A stretch of DNA of 64,000 nucleotides from Anas platyrhynchos (Eukaryota > Chordata > Aves > Anseriformes > Anatidae): positions 21,318,501 through 21,382,500 of the forward strand of contig NC_092592.1 of the NCBI RefSeq assembly GCF_047663525.1, read 5' to 3'. The notes beneath the pieces were generated by a model. That model saw only the letters and a list, made by a program, of their open reading frames with translations. It ran no database searches and was not told the origin of the DNA. Shown here one piece after another: positions 62,101 to 64,000 of this stretch (the first letter of the stretch is position 1; each line of letters starts with the position of its first letter). Position numbers and translations under genes: made by a program.

Positions 62101-63829
62101 GGTCCAAAGAAGGGCGACAAAGCTGGTGAGGGGCCTGGAGAGCAAGTCCTATGAGGAGCGGCTGAAGGAGCTGGGCTTGTTCAGCCTAGAGAAGAGGAGG
62201 CTCAGGGGTGACCTTATTGCTCTGTATAAGTACATTAAAGGAGGCTGTAGCGAGGTGGGGGTTGGCCTGTTCTCCCATGTGCCTGGTGACAGGACGAGGG
62301 GGAATGGGCTAAAGTTACGCCAGGGGAGTTTTAGGTTAGATGTTAGGAAGAATTTCTTTACTGAAAGGCTTGTTAGGCACTGGAACGGGCTGCCCAGGGA
62401 GGTGGTGGAGTCACCATCCCTGGAAGTCTTCAAAAGACGTTTAGATGTAGAGCTTAGGGATATGGTTTAGTGGGTACTGTTAGTGTTAGGTTAGAGGTTG
62501 GACTCGATGATCTTGAGGTCTCTTCCAACCTAGAGATTCTGTGATTCTGTGATCTTGCAGGAGAAGCTAACAGAGAAGGTGTTGGACCTGGGAACAAATG
62601 TATTTTAGGCCATTGTTCTAGCTGCAAAGCTTTCCTCCCTGGTCCTTCCCTTTGCCCACTTTAATTTGCACAAGGTATGCCCCATGTGAAAACAGATGCT
62701 TGTTTAACTAAACTCTGCACATATATGTCTGTCTCTTGCTTGCCTCAGCTGCTGGAGCAGGCAAGGTGACTCAAGCTATTTCATCTATTTTCTTCTCCTT
62801 TCTCTAGAACATGTTTCTGGCCATCATCAATGACACCTATTCAGAAGTCAAAGAGGAACTTTCAAGCCAGAAGGATGAGCTGCAGCTCTCAGACATCTTG
62901 AAGCAGGTGATGAATAGCAACAGCTGTGCTACTTTCTAGCCAAATCCTGAAACATTTTCTTGGAGTTCTTGACCTATGTGGAATGTATTAGAGAAAAAAA
63001 TGGTTGCCAGCTCCAGGTCCACCTTTCTAACACGCACAGTAGCAACAGGAGTCACAGTTCCCTTTGGGATAGATCAAGCTTACAGATGCTTTGGCAATTG
63101 GACGACGATAAAGCAAAGGTTGGGGGAATCCTGTTGCTTGAGAATGCTGGTAGAGTTTCTGAGTGACTTCCCTTCCCTGGATAGTCTATTGACAAAGCTT
63201 CTTCAGTCCTTGATATAGTTAATATTGTGCACTTTAATCAATAACAAATAAAGTGACAGGTTCTACTTTGATGATCTGAGCATTTTACAGTGATGCAAAT
63301 CTGGTGGGTTACATCTGGATTTCCCATGGGCAAATTCCAGAAAAGATCCTGAAAGTTCACAAGTGTCTATGCTTTAGAACCAATATTTTGCAAAGAATGG
63401 TATTTGTGACATTATCTTAAGCAGTGGATGAGTGGAAGGTCAGGTAAATTTTCTCATGGAGACTGGGTACCATGTTGGTGTTGCTTTGAAGAAGTGATGC
63501 TAGTTTATTCTTTATATATAAGTATATATAATAATATATAACATATATATTTATATACTTCATCGCATTGTATCTGTACTTCTGGAAAGCTCAACAGCTC
63601 CTTGCATTACTCAGCATCTGCTCCACCCATATCGTGTTTTCAATTCTTTCTTGTTTTTTGCTCTTCTGCCTACATGATTCCATACCCATTTACACCTTTA
63701 TTAACAGAGTTACAACCGGACACTCATGAGGTTGAAGCTGAAAAAGGAGCGGATATCCGATGTGCAGAAAGCACTGCAGAATGGAACTAAAGAACTGGAC
63801 TTTGAGGACTTCAAGAACAGTTTGAAAGA
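49858..63829 (+). CDS. PKD2L1: Polycystin-2-like protein 1 (TRPP-family cation channel), exons 1-11, right end outside the window
   Basis: PKD2L1 forms a tetrameric, calcium-permeable, non-selective cation channel of cilia, cerebrospinal-fluid-contacting neurons and sour-sensing cells, and can pair with PKD1L3. Coding exons: 49858-50152, 52372-52485, 53789-53916, 54949-55205, 56156-56380, 56723-56951, 57322-57492, 57925-58106, 60027-60147, 62808-62906 and 63708-63829. All junctions are GT/AG and in phase, giving 647 residues plus a split codon. Parts in order: cytoplasmic N-terminus; S1 near 123-139; extracellular polycystin domain about 145-345; S2 371-390; S3 407-425; S4 about 460-482 with Lys473, Lys476 and Lys482; S5 493-517; filter LGDFDY 542-547; S6 557-585. 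The rest stays very close to human PKD2L1. The EF-hand and coiled coil must follow beyond 64000. PKD2 and PKD2L2 fit less well, and SCD next door supports PKD2L1. Confidence 0.97.
50199..50262. repeat. TATATATC-type repeats followed by a G tract
   Basis: Imperfect TATATATC(T/C)T units are followed by a run of G broken by a single A (50244-50262). The G tract is a quadruplex candidate in the sense RNA. Confidence 0.85.
52061..52084. repeat. TAAA tetranucleotide microsatellite
   Basis: About five TAAA units in PKD2L1 intron 1. Confidence 0.9.
52372..52485 (+). CDS. PKD2L1: PKD2L1 exon 2, S1 segment
   Basis: 114 nt, residues 99-136. It begins [20 protein letters not shown] and continues into the hydrophobic S1 ([16 protein letters not shown]). 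The acceptor is CCCTCAG and the donor GTAAGT. Confidence 0.96.
52486..53788 (+). other. PKD2L1: PKD2L1 intron 2
   Basis: A 1.3-kb intron; nothing recognisable inside. Confidence 0.8.
53789..53916 (+). CDS. PKD2L1: PKD2L1 exon 3, start of polycystin domain
   Basis: 128 nt, residues 137-179, with [20 protein letters not shown]. The acceptor is CTCTTAG. The donor is read as GTGAGT at 53917; an overlapping weak GT three bases earlier would drop one Val. Confidence 0.94.
53917..54948 (+). other. PKD2L1: PKD2L1 intron 3
   Basis: A 1.0-kb intron; nothing recognisable inside. Confidence 0.8.
54949..55205 (+). CDS. PKD2L1: PKD2L1 exon 4, polycystin domain
   Basis: 257 nt, residues 180-264. It contains [29 protein letters not shown] and two Cys (CVVHDDF and CYDVYS) that form the conserved extracellular disulfide pair in polycystins. 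The acceptor is ACGCAG and the donor GTAAGT. Confidence 0.96.
55206..56155 (+). other. PKD2L1: PKD2L1 intron 4
   Basis: A 0.95-kb intron with T runs near 55534-55560. No gene or transposon seen. Confidence 0.8.
56156..56380 (+). CDS. PKD2L1: PKD2L1 exon 5, polycystin domain
   Basis: 225 nt, residues 265-339 plus two bases. It carries [16 protein letters not shown] and [20 protein letters not shown], the most conserved stretch of the extracellular domain. The acceptor is TTGCAG and the donor GTAGGC. Confidence 0.96.
56723..56951 (+). CDS. PKD2L1: PKD2L1 exon 6, S2 and start of S3
   Basis: 229 nt, residues 340-416. It begins with [20 protein letters not shown], followed by S2 ([19 protein letters not shown]) and the start of S3 ([11 protein letters not shown]). 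The acceptor is TTCAAG and the donor GTAAGG. A T10-G13 run starts 19 bases into the following intron. Confidence 0.96.
56970..56992. repeat. T10-G13 homopolymer junction
   Basis: Ten T directly followed by thirteen G, starting 19 bases after PKD2L1 exon 6. It resembles the T16-G10 junction at 26043-26068. Confidence 0.9.
57322..57492 (+). CDS. PKD2L1: PKD2L1 exon 7, S3 end and start of S4
   Basis: 171 nt, residues 417-473. It begins [20 protein letters not shown] and ends [11 protein letters not shown], the first S4 lysine. The acceptor is TCACAG and the donor GTATTG. Confidence 0.96.
57925..58106 (+). CDS. PKD2L1: PKD2L1 exon 8, S4 and S5
   Basis: 182 nt, residues 474-533 plus two bases. 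It carries [20 protein letters not shown] (S4 and linker) and S5 ([20 protein letters not shown]), then [19 protein letters not shown]. The acceptor is TTGCAG and the donor GTAAGT. Confidence 0.97.
58107..60026 (+). other. PKD2L1: PKD2L1 intron 8
   Basis: A 1.9-kb intron. About 58880-59400 is very AT-rich, with many ATATAAA and TTAAATATA strings; a T run lies near 59587-59602. No gene or recognisable transposon. Confidence 0.8.
60027..60147 (+). CDS. PKD2L1: PKD2L1 exon 9, pore and S6
   Basis: 121 nt, residues 534-574. It contains the pore helix TQFRII, the selectivity filter LGDFDY (542-547, with Asp544 at the filter) and most of S6 ([14 protein letters not shown]). The acceptor is CTCCAG and the donor GTAAGT. 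Confidence 0.97.
60515..62551 (+). mobile_element. CR1 non-LTR retrotransposon, 5'-truncated, sense orientation
   Basis: CR1 elements are the main LINEs of birds and other reptiles. This copy keeps the C-terminal part of the endonuclease/reverse transcriptase frame (60521-62470) and the 3' UTR. The 3' UTR has a conserved stem (AGGTTGGA at 62495-62502 pairing with 62524-62531) and ends in two tandem ATTCTGTG units (62536-62551), the family's diagnostic terminus. The 5' end is set at about 60515 because CR1-like coding begins there; the true edge could differ by tens of bases. I saw no clear target-site duplication, which is usual for CR1. It sits in PKD2L1 intron 9 in the same direction as the gene. 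Confidence 0.93.
60521..62470 (+). pseudogene. CR1 reverse transcriptase (ORF2 fragment), two in-frame stops
   Basis: One frame runs through the whole segment, interrupted only by TGA at 61109-61111 and TGA at 61751-61753, with no frameshift. Reverse transcriptase landmarks in order: [62 protein letters not shown] (motif A, from 61409), [10 protein letters not shown] (motif B) and FTDDTKLG (motif C, from 61667). Motif C in this family is normally FADD; the Ala-to-Thr change fits CpG decay, as does the second stop. After motif C come [11 protein letters not shown] and the C-terminal [20 protein letters not shown], all typical of CR1. The upstream endonuclease is absent, so the copy is not autonomous. 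Confidence 0.9.
62808..62906 (+). CDS. PKD2L1: PKD2L1 exon 10, end of S6 and proximal C-tail
   Basis: 99 nt, residues 575-607: [18 protein letters not shown], then [13 protein letters not shown]. The acceptor is TCTCTAG and the donor GTGATG. Confidence 0.96.
62907..63707 (+). other. PKD2L1: PKD2L1 intron 10
   Basis: A 0.8-kb intron with a TA dinucleotide tract at about 63511-63558. Nothing else recognised. Confidence 0.8.
63511..63558. repeat. TA dinucleotide microsatellite
   Basis: Interrupted TA repeats in PKD2L1 intron 10, about 150 bases before exon 11. Confidence 0.9.
63708..63829 (+). CDS. PKD2L1: PKD2L1 exon 11, C-tail before the EF-hand
   Basis: 122 nt, residues 608-647 plus two bases: [20 protein letters not shown] and on to [10 protein letters not shown]. 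The acceptor is AACAG, phase 0. The donor is GTGAGT at 63830; a second GTGAGT four bases later would run through an in-frame TGA. Human continues here into the EF-hand, which is outside the window. Confidence 0.92.
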
Positions 63830-63959
63830 GTGAGTGAGTCAACTTGAGGTGTAACCATTTATCCCTTTCAGTCAAACTTGTAATTTAAATTCTGTGGTAC
63901 TCAAGACCTAGAGAGCAGTTAGCTCAGATTGGGGCAATGCCACATACATGTGCTCACAT

Positions 63960-63975
63960 GCACACACACACACAA
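63960..63975. repeat. CA dinucleotide repeat
   Basis: About eight CA units at the right edge of the window, within the intron following exon 11. Confidence 0.85.
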
Positions 63976-64000
63976 TAGTTCTTATCTTTCCTCACACATT

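Larger units (their letters stand above)
60148..62807 (+). other. PKD2L1: PKD2L1 intron 9 with CR1 insertion
   Basis: A 2.66-kb intron, of which about 2.0 kb is the CR1 element at 60515-62551. The remaining flanks are unremarkable. Confidence 0.9.

Noticed and set aside
1-64000. CRISPR arrays, bacterial operons, plasmid or phage genes
   Set aside because: The whole window is split-gene vertebrate DNA. None of the repeats has spacer-repeat regularity, and there are no prokaryotic gene clusters.

Overview
The window reads as vertebrate, most likely avian, nuclear DNA. It has split genes with GT/AG introns, homopolymer and AT microsatellites, CpG islands, and a CR1 non-LTR retrotransposon with the family's ATTCTGTG tandem 3' end. 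The species cannot be named from the sequence alone. Two protein genes are supported, arranged head to head: SCD (stearoyl-CoA desaturase) on the minus strand and PKD2L1 (polycystin-2-like 1 channel) on the plus strand. The same divergent SCD/PKD2L1 pair occurs at human 10q24, so the order is ancestral.

Layout. Positions 1-10185 hold no gene I can support; the best structure there is a 21-bp direct duplication next to a perfect 17-bp inverted repeat near 3.0 kb. A CpG-rich block at about 10.2-12.2 kb has three CCAAT boxes and looks like a promoter for an unidentified, probably noncoding transcript. Positions 12.25-15.7 kb are the probable long 3' UTR of SCD. The six SCD coding exons lie between 15716 and 32055 and join without any break into a 360-residue protein with all three histidine boxes. 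Just upstream is a CpG-island promoter with a TATA-like box, two inverted CCAAT boxes and an exact match to the sterol response element I recall for the mouse SCD promoters.

The 17-kb space between the genes has no protein gene. It holds a small CpG island around a full CTCF-type motif (42.9 kb), a diverged five-unit minisatellite (44.2-44.5 kb) set between two diverged copies of a roughly 260-bp unit, and a 30-bp tandem duplication (46.3 kb). A TATA box at 49674 leads into PKD2L1. Eleven PKD2L1 coding exons (49858-63829) encode 647 residues plus a split codon: the N-terminus, S1, the extracellular polycystin domain, S2-S6, the pore with its LGDFDY filter, and the start of the C-terminal tail. 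The EF-hand and coiled-coil exons lie beyond the right edge. Intron 9 carries a 2-kb, 5'-truncated, sense-oriented CR1 whose reverse transcriptase frame is broken by only two stop codons.

The genes do not form a pathway. SCD is an ER lipid desaturase under sterol and fatty-acid control. PKD2L1 is a cation channel. Nothing here amounts to an undescribed multi-gene system. The items most worth checking are the CpG promoter downstream of SCD, the CTCF-type site between the divergent genes, and the repeat cluster at 43.8-45.0 kb. All motif calls, exon joins and residue numbers were worked out by eye.
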